This document shows positions 16,229 through 24,567 of a stretch of DNA of 64,000 nucleotides, piece by piece. Each line of letters starts with the position of its first letter. Within the stretch, counting starts at the first letter, position 1. The stretch covers positions 1 to 64,000 of the forward strand of contig JAUILI010000005.1 in the NCBI GenBank assembly GCA_030433075.1. Reading direction: 5' to 3'. The notes beneath the pieces are model-generated. The model did not search any database and was not told where the DNA came from. It saw nothing but the letters and a program-made list of their open reading frames with translations. This DNA is from Gammaproteobacteria bacterium. GTDB taxonomy: Bacteria; Pseudomonadota; Gammaproteobacteria; Pseudomonadales; Azotimanducaceae. The position numbers were made by a program, and so were the translations under genes.

Positions 16229-17316
16229 AGAGCCTCCTCGTATTCCGCCTCTGCCACGCTGTCGTAAACCACCCCGCTGCCTACGGCGAGCCGCGCCTGG
16301 CCCTCGTCCAGGGCCAGGGTTCGAATGGCCACGCTGAACTCCGATCGTCCATCGGGCGCCATCCACCCCAGCGTGCCGCAGTAGATCCCCCGGGGCCCGC
16401 TTTCCAGGGCCCGCAGCGTCTCCATGGCGCGAAACTTTGGCGCCCCCGTAATGGAACCGCAGGGAAAGAGCGCGCGGAGCAAGGGACCCAGCGCCGGCGG
16501 TGCCTTTAGCTGCCCCCGAACGAGGGAGGTCATCTGATGCACGGTGGCAAAGGACTCCACGGCGAAGAGCCCCTCCCCCCGCACCGACCCTAGGGTGCAC
16601 AGCTTGCCAAGATCGTTGCGGAGCAGATCCACGATCATGAGATTTTCCGCCCGGTTCTTAAGATCCTCGGCGAGGAAGGCCCGAGCTTCCGCATCGCGAT
16701 CAGGATCGGAATGGCGCGGCGCGGTGCCCTTCATTGGCTTCGCTTCGATGCCCCCTTCCCCATCGGTGCGGAAGAACAGCTCCGGGGACCGGGACAGCAG
16801 CGTCGGACCGTCAGGCCTTTCCACCAAAGCGCCAAAGGGCACGGCCTGGCGCGCCGCGAGGGCCTTAAACAGAGCCCGAGGCGATCCCTCGAAGGGGCCG
16901 CTCAGGGGAAAGGTAAGATTGCCCTGGTATAGCTCCCCCGCGCCGATGGCGTCGTGCAGCGCTCCAAAGGCGTCCCGATAAGCCTCCAGGGTCCAAGCGG
17001 GGGTTAGCGGCCCGAGGGCCACCGGGGCGTCATCGACCGCTTCATCCAAAACCCAGGGAGCGGGAGCGTCGAAGGCCCCGAAGGCAAGGAGCGGCAGGGT
17101 GGGATCGGTGATGAGCCCCTCCGCCAGCTTGGGCTCGAGGGCGAGGCCCAGCTCATAGCAGGCGAAGCCCGCCAGCCAGGCGCCCTGGCGCTGGGCCGCC
17201 TCTGCCGCCGCGAGGGCCGGGGCCACGGCCTCCGCGCTCCAGGCCTCAAAGACGGCCGAAGGGTGGGCAAAGCGCAGATCTCCCCCCGTGGGCCAGCCCT
17301 GAAAATGGAGCTCCAC
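16183..17316 (-). CDS. pabB: Aminodeoxychorismate synthase component I
   Basis: The 377-residue chorismate-binding enzyme makes 4-amino-4-deoxychorismate from chorismate and ammonia, the first step to p-aminobenzoate and folate. It has the ELYQGNLTF motif (129-137), the PabB-type nucleophile Lys196 in KPMKGTAPR, DLLRNDLG, and the chorismate site CGSITGAPKFRAME. It is shorter than E. coli PabB in the N-terminal half. Lysine rather than alanine in the KGT motif separates it from anthranilate synthase. No glutamine amidotransferase partner (PabA) is in the window. The pabC-like gene overlaps its 3' end. Confidence 0.92.
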   Translation of the reverse strand: MELHFQGWPTGGDLRFAHPSAVFEAWSAEAVAPALAAAEAAQRQGAWLAGFACYELGLALEPKLAEGLITDPTLPLLAFGAFDAPAPWVLDEAVDDAPVALGPLTPAWTLEAYRDAFGALHDAIGAGELYQGNLTFPLSGPFEGSPRALFKALAARQAVPFGALVERPDGPTLLSRSPELFFRTDGEGGIEAKPMKGTAPRHSDPDRDAEARAFLAEDLKNRAENLMIVDLLRNDLGKLCTLGSVRGEGLFAVESFATVHQMTSLVRGQLKAPPALGPLLRALFPCGSITGAPKFRAMETLRALESGPRGIYCGTLGWMAPDGRSEFSVAIRTLALDEGQARLAVGSGVVYDSVAEAEYEEALWKARFATLSPETAP

Positions 17317-17324
17317 CGCTGACC

Positions 17325-17846
17325 CTAGGACCCGAGGCGAAGCTGCCCGAGGTAATCAATTTTACCGAGGGGTACGCCAAGGTGGCGGAGAATGCTGTAG
17401 GTCGTGGTGGCGTGGAAATAGACGTTCGGTAGGGAGAAGGACAGCAGGAAATTGTCCGTGGTGAAGGGCATCTCCCGCCCCCGGATACGAAACACCATGG
17501 GACCCTCGGCCAGCGCATTGACCGCTTCCGGCGTCTGCGCCGTGCAATAGGCCATCGCCTCATCCACAAGCCCCTGAAGACCGGAAAAATCCAGAGGGTC
17601 CAGGGCCGGGGGCGGCTCGAAAACGCCGGCCTGAAGCCCCTTTAAGGCGCCGAGGGAGTGGTGCCACACGGAGATCACCTGAAAGCTGAAGGGCAACATG
17701 TCCTCGTGAAGGCGAAAGTCCACCACGCTTTGAAGATCGAGGCCCGTTTCCTCGCTGTGGGCCACGGCCTTGGCCATGGCGGTCTTAACGCCCCCCAGCA
17801 CCTGAAGGTAGGCGGCAACGCTGCAATCGTAAAAGCTCAGGCTCAT
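17325..17846 (-). CDS. DUF1993-family protein
   Basis: The 173-residue protein matches DUF1993: MSLSFYDCSVAAYLQVLGGV at the start, LHEDMLPFSFQV, and the C-terminal LPNVYFHATTTYSILRHLGVPLGKIDYLG. This is a four-helix DinB-like fold of unknown function. A Met four residues earlier (17858) is possible. It lies eight bases upstream of pabB on the same strand, so it may be co-transcribed with the folate genes, but a functional link is not evident. Confidence 0.85.
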   Translation of the reverse strand: MSLSFYDCSVAAYLQVLGGVKTAMAKAVAHSEETGLDLQSVVDFRLHEDMLPFSFQVISVWHHSLGALKGLQAGVFEPPPALDPLDFSGLQGLVDEAMAYCTAQTPEAVNALAEGPMVFRIRGREMPFTTDNFLLSFSLPNVYFHATTTYSILRHLGVPLGKIDYLGQLRLGS

Positions 17847-17989
17847 GATCGAACTCACTATGGTGGCAAGAAGAAAGGGCGCAGTAGATCAGGGCCTCCG
17901 CCGGGAGGGAAGGGAGGAACCCTGCCCTCGGAAGCCATGCCATGGCACACTCAGGACATTCATACCGCGCACCTGGGGAGGCAACGCGC

Positions 17990-19549
17990 ATGGCAGAGTC
18001 CTTTGACGTCGTTATCGTGGGGGGTGGGTTTTCCGGCCTGCTCTGTGGTCATTACCTGAAGAAGGCCGGCATCGAGAACTTCTGCATCCTTGAGATGGGG
18101 TCCTCCCTCGGCGGGGTCTGGCAGAACGGCGGCGTGGGGGGCTATCCCGGCGCAGCCTGCGATGTGCCCTCCTATGCCTACCTGCCCCTGCTCGACGAAA
18201 TCGGCTTCATTCCGTCCAAGAAGTATGTGAGCCAGCGGGAAATCTCCGAATACACCGATCGCCTCGTGGCCTACTGCGGCCTCGAGCCCCACATTCGCTT
18301 TTCCACCAAGGTCACCGCGGTGCACTACGAAGGCCCTGGCGCCTGGCGCGTGGAAACGGAAGATCGGAAAACCGGCGCCCCCGGGGCGACCTTCCAGGGC
18401 CAGCACGTGGTGAGTGCCAATGGACCCCTCTCCACGCCGCGCATGCCCGAGCTCGACGGCCTCGGCCACTTTAAGGGAGAGGCCTTCCATACGGCCCAGT
18501 GGAACTACGACGTCGATTTGAAGGGCAAGAAGGTCGGCGTCATTGGAACCGGCGCCTCCGCCGCCCAGGTCATTACGGCCATCGTTGACGAGGTGGAAAC
18601 GCTCACCGTTTTCCAGCGCTCAGCCACCTGGTGCATGCCTCGGGATGACGAACCCACGCCCCCGGAGATTGTCGAGGCCTTCAAGAAGGGAGGCTACAGC
18701 GAAAGCCTCCGCTTCATCGATTGGCAGAATGATGGACCTCGGGTCACCCCGATCCCCTTCACCTTCGATACGCTCCACAACGAGGAGGAAAACGCTGAGA
18801 TTTGCCGCGGCATCGCCGAGCGCATTAAGCGGGAGGTGAAGGATCCGGTGCTCGCGGAGAAGCTGACCCCGGACTACCCCTTCTTCTGCAAGCGCGTGCT
18901 CTTCATCGACGACTACTACACCACTTTCAACAAGCCCCACGTGACCCTGATCGATGATCCCCAGGGGGTTGAGGCCATCACGGAGACCGGCGTGCGCATG
19001 GCCGGCGGCAGCTGCCACGACGTGGACGTGCTCATCTACGCCACGGGCTTCGATAGCAACCACATTCCCTTCCCGGTAACGGGCAAGGGGGGCGTGACCC
19101 TCGCCGACCGCTACGGCGCCAATGCGGAGAACAACTGGCAGATGACCCGCCCCCAATCCCTCTGGGGCGTGCACGTCGCGGATATGCCGAACTTCTACAT
19201 GATGATTGGTCCCCAAAGCCTGAACCCGGTAACCAACGTCACCCTGCTCTGCGAGGAGCAAGGCAAATACATTGCCGAGCTTGTCGCGGGCATGAAGGCG
19301 AAGGGCGCGCAGGAGGTCGAGCCCACCGAGGAAGCCGTGGCTGATTGGACCACTCGCTGCAACGCCAGCGCCGATGGCAAGGTTTGGCTGCGCTGCAACA
19401 ACTGGTACATGAAAACCACGAAGACCGACGTGGAGGCAGGGCGGGAAGCTTCCCAAGGCATGTGGATGGGTTCCTACGAGGAATACCTTCGCCACTTCCT
19501 GGGCGGCGCCGGCGGCGCTCGAGAAGAACTCCTACGCTTTAGCGCCTAG
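17990..19549 (+). CDS. Flavin-dependent Baeyer-Villiger-type monooxygenase
   Basis: The 519-residue class B flavoprotein monooxygenase has an FAD Rossmann motif GGGFSG (11-16), GVWQNGGVGGYPGAACDVPSYAY, the BVMO fingerprint F161-K-G-x-x-F-H-T-x-x-W171, and an NADPH Rossmann motif GVIGTGASAAQ (183-193). It would insert oxygen next to a ketone carbonyl or oxidise a soft heteroatom using NADPH and O2. The final residue of the fingerprint (normally Pro or Asp) is Asn. It is transcribed alone, starting behind GGGGAGGC, and divergent from the DUF1993 gene. Confidence 0.9.
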   Translation: MAESFDVVIVGGGFSGLLCGHYLKKAGIENFCILEMGSSLGGVWQNGGVGGYPGAACDVPSYAYLPLLDEIGFIPSKKYVSQREISEYTDRLVAYCGLEPHIRFSTKVTAVHYEGPGAWRVETEDRKTGAPGATFQGQHVVSANGPLSTPRMPELDGLGHFKGEAFHTAQWNYDVDLKGKKVGVIGTGASAAQVITAIVDEVETLTVFQRSATWCMPRDDEPTPPEIVEAFKKGGYSESLRFIDWQNDGPRVTPIPFTFDTLHNEEENAEICRGIAERIKREVKDPVLAEKLTPDYPFFCKRVLFIDDYYTTFNKPHVTLIDDPQGVEAITETGVRMAGGSCHDVDVLIYATGFDSNHIPFPVTGKGGVTLADRYGANAENNWQMTRPQSLWGVHVADMPNFYMMIGPQSLNPVTNVTLLCEEQGKYIAELVAGMKAKGAQEVEPTEEAVADWTTRCNASADGKVWLRCNNWYMKTTKTDVEAGREASQGMWMGSYEEYLRHFLGGAGGAREELLRFSA

Positions 19550-19555
19550 GCAGTA

Positions 19556-19575
19556 CCTAGGGGCTCCTAGGGGCT
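19556..19575. repeat. Exact 10-bp tandem duplication
   Basis: CCTAGGGGCT occurs twice in a row between the convergent monooxygenase and the exported-protein gene. The second copy supplies the stop codon (CTA on plus, TAG on minus) of the minus-strand gene. It probably arose by slippage. Confidence 0.8.
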
Positions 19576-20094
19576 AAAGAAGGCGCGATCGGTCATGGCG
19601 AAGTCGTTCTCCTCTGTGAGGACGAAACGCTCGGTCCGGTCGCCGTCGATCAAGCGCAGCAGTACCGTTTGTCCCGGACGCTGCGCCAGAGTCGCAATGC
19701 GCAGCGTCACTTCCTGGGGCTCCCGCGGCATCCCTTCTACGGCAAAATCGAAGTAGGACTGGTGGCTGCCGAGCTTAAAGCGCCCGGCCCCCAGGCGAAC
19801 CCTTGCCGGTGCCCCCGGCGCAGGGGTAACCGTTAGGGACAGGCTTTCCTTTAGAAACGCCACCATGGCCTCGCGGAAGGCCGCACCCTCAGAGGCGCCG
19901 GCAGGCGCTCCCTGCCCCCTACGCCAGCTTTCCAGGCCCTCCTCTAGCGCATGCTGGGGCGCCATGAACTCGTAGCGCCAACCTTCGGAGGTTTTCCGCA
20001 GCTGCGCCGTCGCGATGTGCCCATCGTGGGCGCAGGCCAAGGCTGGAAAGCCCAGGAGCAGCGCCAACCCCAGCAACCAAAGCCCTCGCCTCAT
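19567..20094 (-). CDS. Exported protein of unknown function, partner of the YHYH lipoprotein
   Basis: The 175-residue protein has a clear signal peptide (RRGLWLLGLALLLGFPALACAHD, cleavage about residue 21-22). The mature part is rich in beta-strand-like segments (TAQLRKTSEGWRYEFMAPQ, LTVTPAPGAPARVRLGAGRF, EVTLRIATL, TVLLRLIDG) and lacks a recognisable catalytic motif. It starts two bases after the stop of the YHYH lipoprotein gene, so the two are almost certainly co-expressed and may act together in the periplasm. I do not recognise the family. Confidence 0.8.
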   Translation of the reverse strand: MRRGLWLLGLALLLGFPALACAHDGHIATAQLRKTSEGWRYEFMAPQHALEEGLESWRRGQGAPAGASEGAAFREAMVAFLKESLSLTVTPAPGAPARVRLGAGRFKLGSHQSYFDFAVEGMPREPQEVTLRIATLAQRPGQTVLLRLIDGDRTERFVLTEENDFAMTDRAFFSP

Positions 20095-20096
20095 CG

Positions 20097-21179
20097 CTAG
20101 CGCACCGAGAAGTGGCTACGGGAGTATTGACCGGTAAGGCAGGTCGGGACGTTCGGCGCCTCCCCTGCCCGCGCATGATAGTGGTACACGCCATCGGGAA
20201 AGTCCGGGGTTTCGTGGCTGTGGCCCCGACAGCTATCGAGCTCTGCCACCGTTTCCGGAGCAAGGTTTTCCCCGCCTTCCAGATCAAAGGGTCCGTACAG
20301 GGGGTAGCCGTCCTTCGCCAAACCCGCATAGGCCGCGGGGGCATTGGCATCCACAAAGATATTGCTGCAGGAAATACCAAAGCGATTGGTGAAGTCGTAG
20401 GCCTCCGAGCCCAGCACCTCGTTCATGGCCTGGGGAACGAAATGCCAGTGGTAATACCCCGCGGGGTCCACGTGCCCGCCGCAATGATCCAGAGCGGGAA
20501 TGCCGCCGTTGCCCCCCGGCGTTCCCGCCTGGGCCACCGCAACGCCCGGCGGATTCCCCTTGTAAGGGACCCCGGTTAGGCCCACCCCGATGGCCTCTAC
20601 GGTGCCCAGCTCGTGGGCGACGGCCCGGGGCACGGGGGTTACGGGGATTTGATAGACCAGCTCCAGGGTGCGATCGATGGGCATGGCAAGGCAGGCGGGC
20701 TGCCCAGGGCCACCGTTAATGGTGACGTTTCCTGCCTCATCCACAATGTCGAAGCCGTCCGCTTCCATGGCCGCGAAGGCGTCGATGAGGGATTGGAAAC
20801 CGGGGTTGGTTTCTCCGTCGTAGACCCCAAAGCCCGCCTCATCCCGAGGCACGGTGATGGTCTCGGGGCAGAAGGGCCCTATGCTGCCCGCCCCTTCCTG
20901 ATCCCCGGCGCCGTTGGCAAGAAAGGTGAGTTCGTAGCAGGTGGCGGCGCTACCGTCGTCCAGGGTGCAGGCAACCCGGGTTTGGGAAGTGAGCGCCACG
21001 GAGAACTGTCCGGGCAAAAAGTTGCCCACGGAGGTTTCGTCGATGGCCGTGGTGATGCCGCTTCCCGTGGTGGTGCTCGTTGTAGTGACGACGGCGCTTG
21101 AGCCACCACCGCCCCCGCAGCCCGCGAGGGCAAGGCCGAGGACAGCGGGCACGACGCAACGGGGAAAGGTAATCAACAT
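20097..21179 (-). CDS. YHYH-domain lipoprotein
   Basis: The 360-residue protein begins with a lipoprotein signal peptide ending in lipobox LAGC (Cys at about 20), followed by a Gly/Ser/Thr linker. The C-terminal half has YYHWH and GVYHYH, the YHYH domain seen in secreted bacterial proteins of unknown role, with HCGGH, CSNIF and SCRGHSHE as possible metal-binding groups. It would be anchored in the outer membrane or face the periplasm. The start at 21179 is set by AGGAG seven bases upstream. The small exported protein at 19567-20094 follows directly. Confidence 0.85.
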   Translation of the reverse strand: MLITFPRCVVPAVLGLALAGCGGGGGSSAVVTTTSTTTGSGITTAIDETSVGNFLPGQFSVALTSQTRVACTLDDGSAATCYELTFLANGAGDQEGAGSIGPFCPETITVPRDEAGFGVYDGETNPGFQSLIDAFAAMEADGFDIVDEAGNVTINGGPGQPACLAMPIDRTLELVYQIPVTPVPRAVAHELGTVEAIGVGLTGVPYKGNPPGVAVAQAGTPGGNGGIPALDHCGGHVDPAGYYHWHFVPQAMNEVLGSEAYDFTNRFGISCSNIFVDANAPAAYAGLAKDGYPLYGPFDLEGGENLAPETVAELDSCRGHSHETPDFPDGVYHYHARAGEAPNVPTCLTGQYSRSHFSVR

Positions 21180-21274
21180 GAGCGTACTCCTGGCTAGGGA
21201 GCCAGGGGCCCCGATGAACGGGTAAACGCCCGCAACGCCCCTTTCCCGTCGCGGCGGCAAACTTTTTTTCTCCC

Positions 21275-21478
21275 CTAGGGAAAGGCGACCCCGGTGGGGC
21301 GCCCCAGGCGCTTGAGCACGAGCGCCAGGGGGCAGAATCCGGTGAACGCCGCCTGAAGCATATTCAGGCCCACAAACGCCGTTAGCAGCAGCCAGGTGCT
21401 CGAATGGAGCTGGCTGAGCGCTAGGCTCAGCACCACTAGGGTGCCCGCAAAGGCGAAGACCGTTCGATCGATATTCAT
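21275..21478 (-). CDS. YgaP-like/DUF2892 small inner-membrane protein
   Basis: The 67-residue protein has two membrane segments and the DUF2892 pattern: [15 protein letters not shown], then [22 protein letters not shown], as in the membrane part of YgaP. Relatives are often near rhodanese or redox genes, but the function is unclear. A strong AGGAGG site precedes the start. It follows the 31-residue membrane peptide gene by 14 bases, so both would be transcribed from the possible FNR-regulated promoter near 21616. Confidence 0.85.
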   Translation of the reverse strand: MNIDRTVFAFAGTLVVLSLALSQLHSSTWLLLTAFVGLNMLQAAFTGFCPLALVLKRLGRPTGVAFP

Positions 21479-21492
21479 GCTCTGAATCCTCC

Positions 21493-21588
21493 TTAAGCAG
21501 CGGCCACAAGGGTCAACGCAAGCGCCGCCACCGCCTCTGCGCTCAACACGAAAAGAAACGCCGTGAACCACCAGAGAATTTTATGCAC
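21493..21588 (-). CDS. 31-residue single-helix membrane peptide, GTG start
   Basis: A GTG codon at 21588 is preceded by GGAGG with an 8-base spacing and opens a 31-residue frame that is almost entirely one hydrophobic helix ([14 protein letters not shown]...ALALTLV). It ends 14 bases before the DUF2892 gene on the same strand. The good ribosome-binding site, compact spacing and helix support it as a real micro-gene. Function unknown; a role as a small partner of the DUF2892 protein is plausible from order. Confidence 0.6.
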   Translation of the reverse strand: MHKILWWFTAFLFVLSAEAVAALALTLVAAA

Positions 21589-21649
21589 CGTCGGACCTCC
21601 ATGACCTGAGGGGCACGAGGAATCATCGCCCCCCGCTGCCGCAAAAGCC

Positions 21650-21664
21650 CTGACCTGGATCAAG
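21650..21664 (-). promoter_or_regulatory. FNR/Anr-like site upstream of the small membrane genes
   Basis: On the minus strand the sequence reads CTTGATCCAGGTCAG, close to the FNR-family form TTGAT-N4-GTCAA. On that strand a GATGAT -10-like element lies at 21628-21623, so the box would be centred near -41.5 as in class II FNR activation. The same bases overlap a -35 element (CTGACC) for the divergent aminotransferase, so the resemblance may be partly coincidental. Confidence 0.4.
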
Positions 21665-21678
21665 CAATGGCCTATGCT
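21650..21678 (+). promoter_or_regulatory. Probable promoter of the aminotransferase gene
   Basis: CTGACC (21650-21655), a 17-base spacer and TATGCT (21673-21678) lie 44 bases before the start codon at 21722, giving a short leader. Confidence 0.4.
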
Positions 21679-21721
21679 CAGCCATCGGGCCGCCGGCCCG
21701 CCGCGCCGAGAGGGCCCGCCC

Positions 21722-22975
21722 ATGGATCGCCTAAACCCTCGTTTTCTCGCCGTTAAGGAATCCGCCACCCTTGCCATCAATCAGCGCGCTCGAGCGCTGC
21801 GGCAAGCAGGTCAACTGGTCTGCCACCTCGGCTTTGGGGAATCGCCCTTTCCCGTTCCGCCCTTAATGGTGGAGGCGCTCCAGGAACACGCCGGAGAAAA
21901 GGCCTACCTTCCGGGGGAAGGCCTTCCCGCGCTCCGGGAAGCTGCCGCCGCCTTCCTGCGCCGCCAGGGCCATGCGCTGCAGGCCGCCAATATGCTCGTC
22001 GGCCCCGGGAGCAAGGAGCTCCTTTTCGATCTCCTGGCCATCCTCGCCGGCCCGGTGCTCGTGCCCGTGCCCGCTTGGGTGAGCTATGCGCCCCAGGCAG
22101 CGCTCCTCGGAAAACCCTTTGTTCCCCTAGCGACGTCCCGGGAGAGGGGCTATCGATTGAGCCCGGAAACGCTCGCCCAGGCCTGTACGGCGCACCCCGG
22201 GCCGAAAACCCTTATTCTCAATAGCCCCGGCAACCCCACCGGGACGATCTACAGCCTCGAGGACCTCCGGGGCCTTGCAGAGATCTGCGAGCGGGAGGGG
22301 GTGATCGTCCTCTCCGACGAAATTTACGGCCTGGTCACCTTCGCCGGGGGCCCGGCTCCTTCCATGGCAACCGTCCTCCCCTCGCAAACGATCATCACCA
22401 CCGGGCTGTCGAAGGCCTTTGCCGCGGGGGGCTGGCGCCTGGGCCTCGCTGCGGTCCCCGATGCCCTCGGGGCGCTCATGGCGCCCCTTCGCGCCATGAT
22501 CAGTGAAACCTTCAGCGCCGTTTCCGCCCCCATCCAGTATGGCGCCCTCCCCGCCCTGGCCTATGGGCCGAAAATCGAAGCGTTTGTCGAAAGGACCACG
22601 GCGATTCACCGCGCGGCGAGCACCTTCCTTTTCGAACGTTTCCAGGCCCTGGGGCTCCTCTGCCCCCGCCCCGAGGGCGCCTTCTACCTCTTCCCCGACT
22701 TCGAACCCCATCGGGAGGCCCTCGCGACCCGGGGCATCACCACCGGGGCTGCCCTGGCGGAGGCTCTGCTAAGGGATGCGGGCGTTGCTACCCTTCCCGG
22801 GGAAGACTTTGGGATGGCGGCGGAAAGCCTGACCCTTCGCGTCGCTTCCGTCGATTACGACGGCGCCGAGGTGCTAGAACGCTTTGGCAAGGGGGCCGCC
22901 TCAGACGACCTCTTTCCGCGCCTGAAAGCCGGCGCCGATGCCCTTGAGGCCTTTCTAGGAGCCCGCACTGCATGA
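21722..22975 (+). CDS. Class I/II PLP aminotransferase
   Basis: The 417-residue fold-type I aminotransferase has GFGESPFPVP (substrate loop), YLPGEGLPALREA, NSPGNPTGTIY (168-177), SDEIYG (198-203) and the PLP lysine Lys231 in TTGLSKAFAAGGWRLG. It transfers an amino group between an amino acid and a 2-oxo acid in the cytoplasm; the exact substrate pair cannot be assigned. Its stop overlaps the start of the gamma-glutamyltransferase gene as ATGA, so the two are translated together, which would fit processing of a gamma-glutamyl amino compound. Confidence 0.88.
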   Translation: MDRLNPRFLAVKESATLAINQRARALRQAGQLVCHLGFGESPFPVPPLMVEALQEHAGEKAYLPGEGLPALREAAAAFLRRQGHALQAANMLVGPGSKELLFDLLAILAGPVLVPVPAWVSYAPQAALLGKPFVPLATSRERGYRLSPETLAQACTAHPGPKTLILNSPGNPTGTIYSLEDLRGLAEICEREGVIVLSDEIYGLVTFAGGPAPSMATVLPSQTIITTGLSKAFAAGGWRLGLAAVPDALGALMAPLRAMISETFSAVSAPIQYGALPALAYGPKIEAFVERTTAIHRAASTFLFERFQALGLLCPRPEGAFYLFPDFEPHREALATRGITTGAALAEALLRDAGVATLPGEDFGMAAESLTLRVASVDYDGAEVLERFGKGAASDDLFPRLKAGADALEAFLGARTA

Positions 22976-24567
22976 AGAGCGCATCCCTCACCCTGACCCT
23001 GGGGCTCCTACTGAGTTTGAGCATCCCTACCCGAGCGGGGGGCGTGGTGAGCAGCGCCACTCCGGAAGCCACGACCATCGGCGCCGCAGTGCTCGAGCAG
23101 GGCGGCAATGCGGTGGATGCGGCCATTGCCATCTCCCTCGCGCTAGGGGTCAGCGAACCCGCGGGGTCGGGGCTGGCAGGGCAAACGGTCATGCTCGTGC
23201 GCAGCCCTTCCGGCGTCACGGAGGTCGTCCATGGCACCACCTGGTCCCCGGCGAAGCTCCCCGCCCAGGTCACCGCCAACCAGCTGCGTCGGGGCCATAG
23301 CGCCGCCTCCGTTCCCTCCACGCCCAAGGTTCTTGACCTCGCGCTTCGCCGCTACGGCAGCGGCAATTTCAGCTGGGAAGAACTGGTCACCCCCGCCGCC
23401 GCCCTGGCCGATGAGGGCGTGATTCTGGGACCTTTTCGCGCCCGGGCCTTCCAGTTTTACGGTGCCGCCCTGGCAGAGCAGGACGCCGCTCGGCGCCTAT
23501 TCCTCCACCCCGAGGGGCGGCCCTGGGTGGCCGGGGACCGCTTCCGCCAGCCCGTGCTGGCCCAGACCCTACGGCGCTTGGCACAGGCTGGGGCAGAGGA
23601 TTTCTACCGCGGCGCCATCGCCCAGGCCATTGCCGAGGACATGGCAGCCAATGGGGGTTGGATCACCGCCGAGGATCTCGCGACCTTCCCCGAACCCGCC
23701 ATCGTTGAGCCCCTACGGGCGACCTATCGCGGCTACGAAATCGCCACCCTACCCCCGCCCTTCGGCGGCTGGGTCCTGCTGCAGCTGATGAAGGTGCTCG
23801 AGCAAATGCCCCTGGAGCCGCGACTGGAACCCGGGGCGCCCCGGCAACTGCAGCTCCTTGAGGCCATGCGCATCGCCCACGGCACCCGGGCGCGCGACCC
23901 GGTGCCAAGTTTCACGAACTACGAAGACGACGTCGCGAAAAAGATCTCGGAAGCCCAGGCCGCCCGCCTATGGTCGGAGAAGGGCGAGACCACGCACTTT
24001 TCGGTCGTGGATGATGCTGGTTGGGTGGTAGCCGTGACCCAAAGCATCGACAGCTACTTCGGCGCCAAGGTTGCCCACCCCACCCTTGGCTTTCTGTACA
24101 ACAACTACATGCAGGGGTTTCGCCTCGAGGACGACGGCAGCCCCTATGTGCTGAAGCCTAGGGAAATGGTGCTCTCCTCCATGACGGGTACCATCGTAAG
24201 CAAGGACGGCCAGCCCCTCCTGGTCCTAGGAAGCCCGGGCAGCGAGCGCATTATTTCTGCCGTCGCCCAGGTGACGAGCCATTGGCTTGATCTGTCCAGA
24301 GACGTGAAGGAGGCGGTCAGCGCCTATCGGGTCCATGGCACTCCAAAAAGCGCCGCCTTTATCGAGGGGCCCGGGCTTTCCCAAACGCTTCTTGCGGGCT
24401 TGGCGCGCGCCGGCTTTTCCCTTGAGCGGCCTCGCTATGGCGTCTCCGATAGCTATCTTGACCCCTACTTTGGCGGCGTTCATGCCGTCGCCTGGGAAGG
24501 GGGCCGCTGGGTGGGCGCCGCCGACCCCCGACGCGATGGGACCGTTAAGGCAAGCGCCGCCCCCTAG
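22972..24567 (+). CDS. Gamma-glutamyltransferase-family Ntn hydrolase
   Basis: The 531-residue protein has a signal peptide (about 1-22) and the GGT layout: GGNAVDAAIAISLALGVSEP, then the autocleavage site with nucleophile Thr340 in GETTHFSVVD and GSPGSERII in the small subunit. Such enzymes cleave gamma-glutamyl bonds of glutathione or related compounds in the periplasm. The FRExAP segment that supplies the alpha-carboxylate-binding Arg in E. coli GGT reads HGTTWSPAKL here, so the usual substrate may be changed. It overlaps the upstream aminotransferase (ATGA) and shares a CTAG with the convergent PhyH gene. Confidence 0.85.
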   Translation: MKSASLTLTLGLLLSLSIPTRAGGVVSSATPEATTIGAAVLEQGGNAVDAAIAISLALGVSEPAGSGLAGQTVMLVRSPSGVTEVVHGTTWSPAKLPAQVTANQLRRGHSAASVPSTPKVLDLALRRYGSGNFSWEELVTPAAALADEGVILGPFRARAFQFYGAALAEQDAARRLFLHPEGRPWVAGDRFRQPVLAQTLRRLAQAGAEDFYRGAIAQAIAEDMAANGGWITAEDLATFPEPAIVEPLRATYRGYEIATLPPPFGGWVLLQLMKVLEQMPLEPRLEPGAPRQLQLLEAMRIAHGTRARDPVPSFTNYEDDVAKKISEAQAARLWSEKGETTHFSVVDDAGWVVAVTQSIDSYFGAKVAHPTLGFLYNNYMQGFRLEDDGSPYVLKPREMVLSSMTGTIVSKDGQPLLVLGSPGSERIISAVAQVTSHWLDLSRDVKEAVSAYRVHGTPKSAAFIEGPGLSQTLLAGLARAGFSLERPRYGVSDSYLDPYFGGVHAVAWEGGRWVGAADPRRDGTVKASAAP

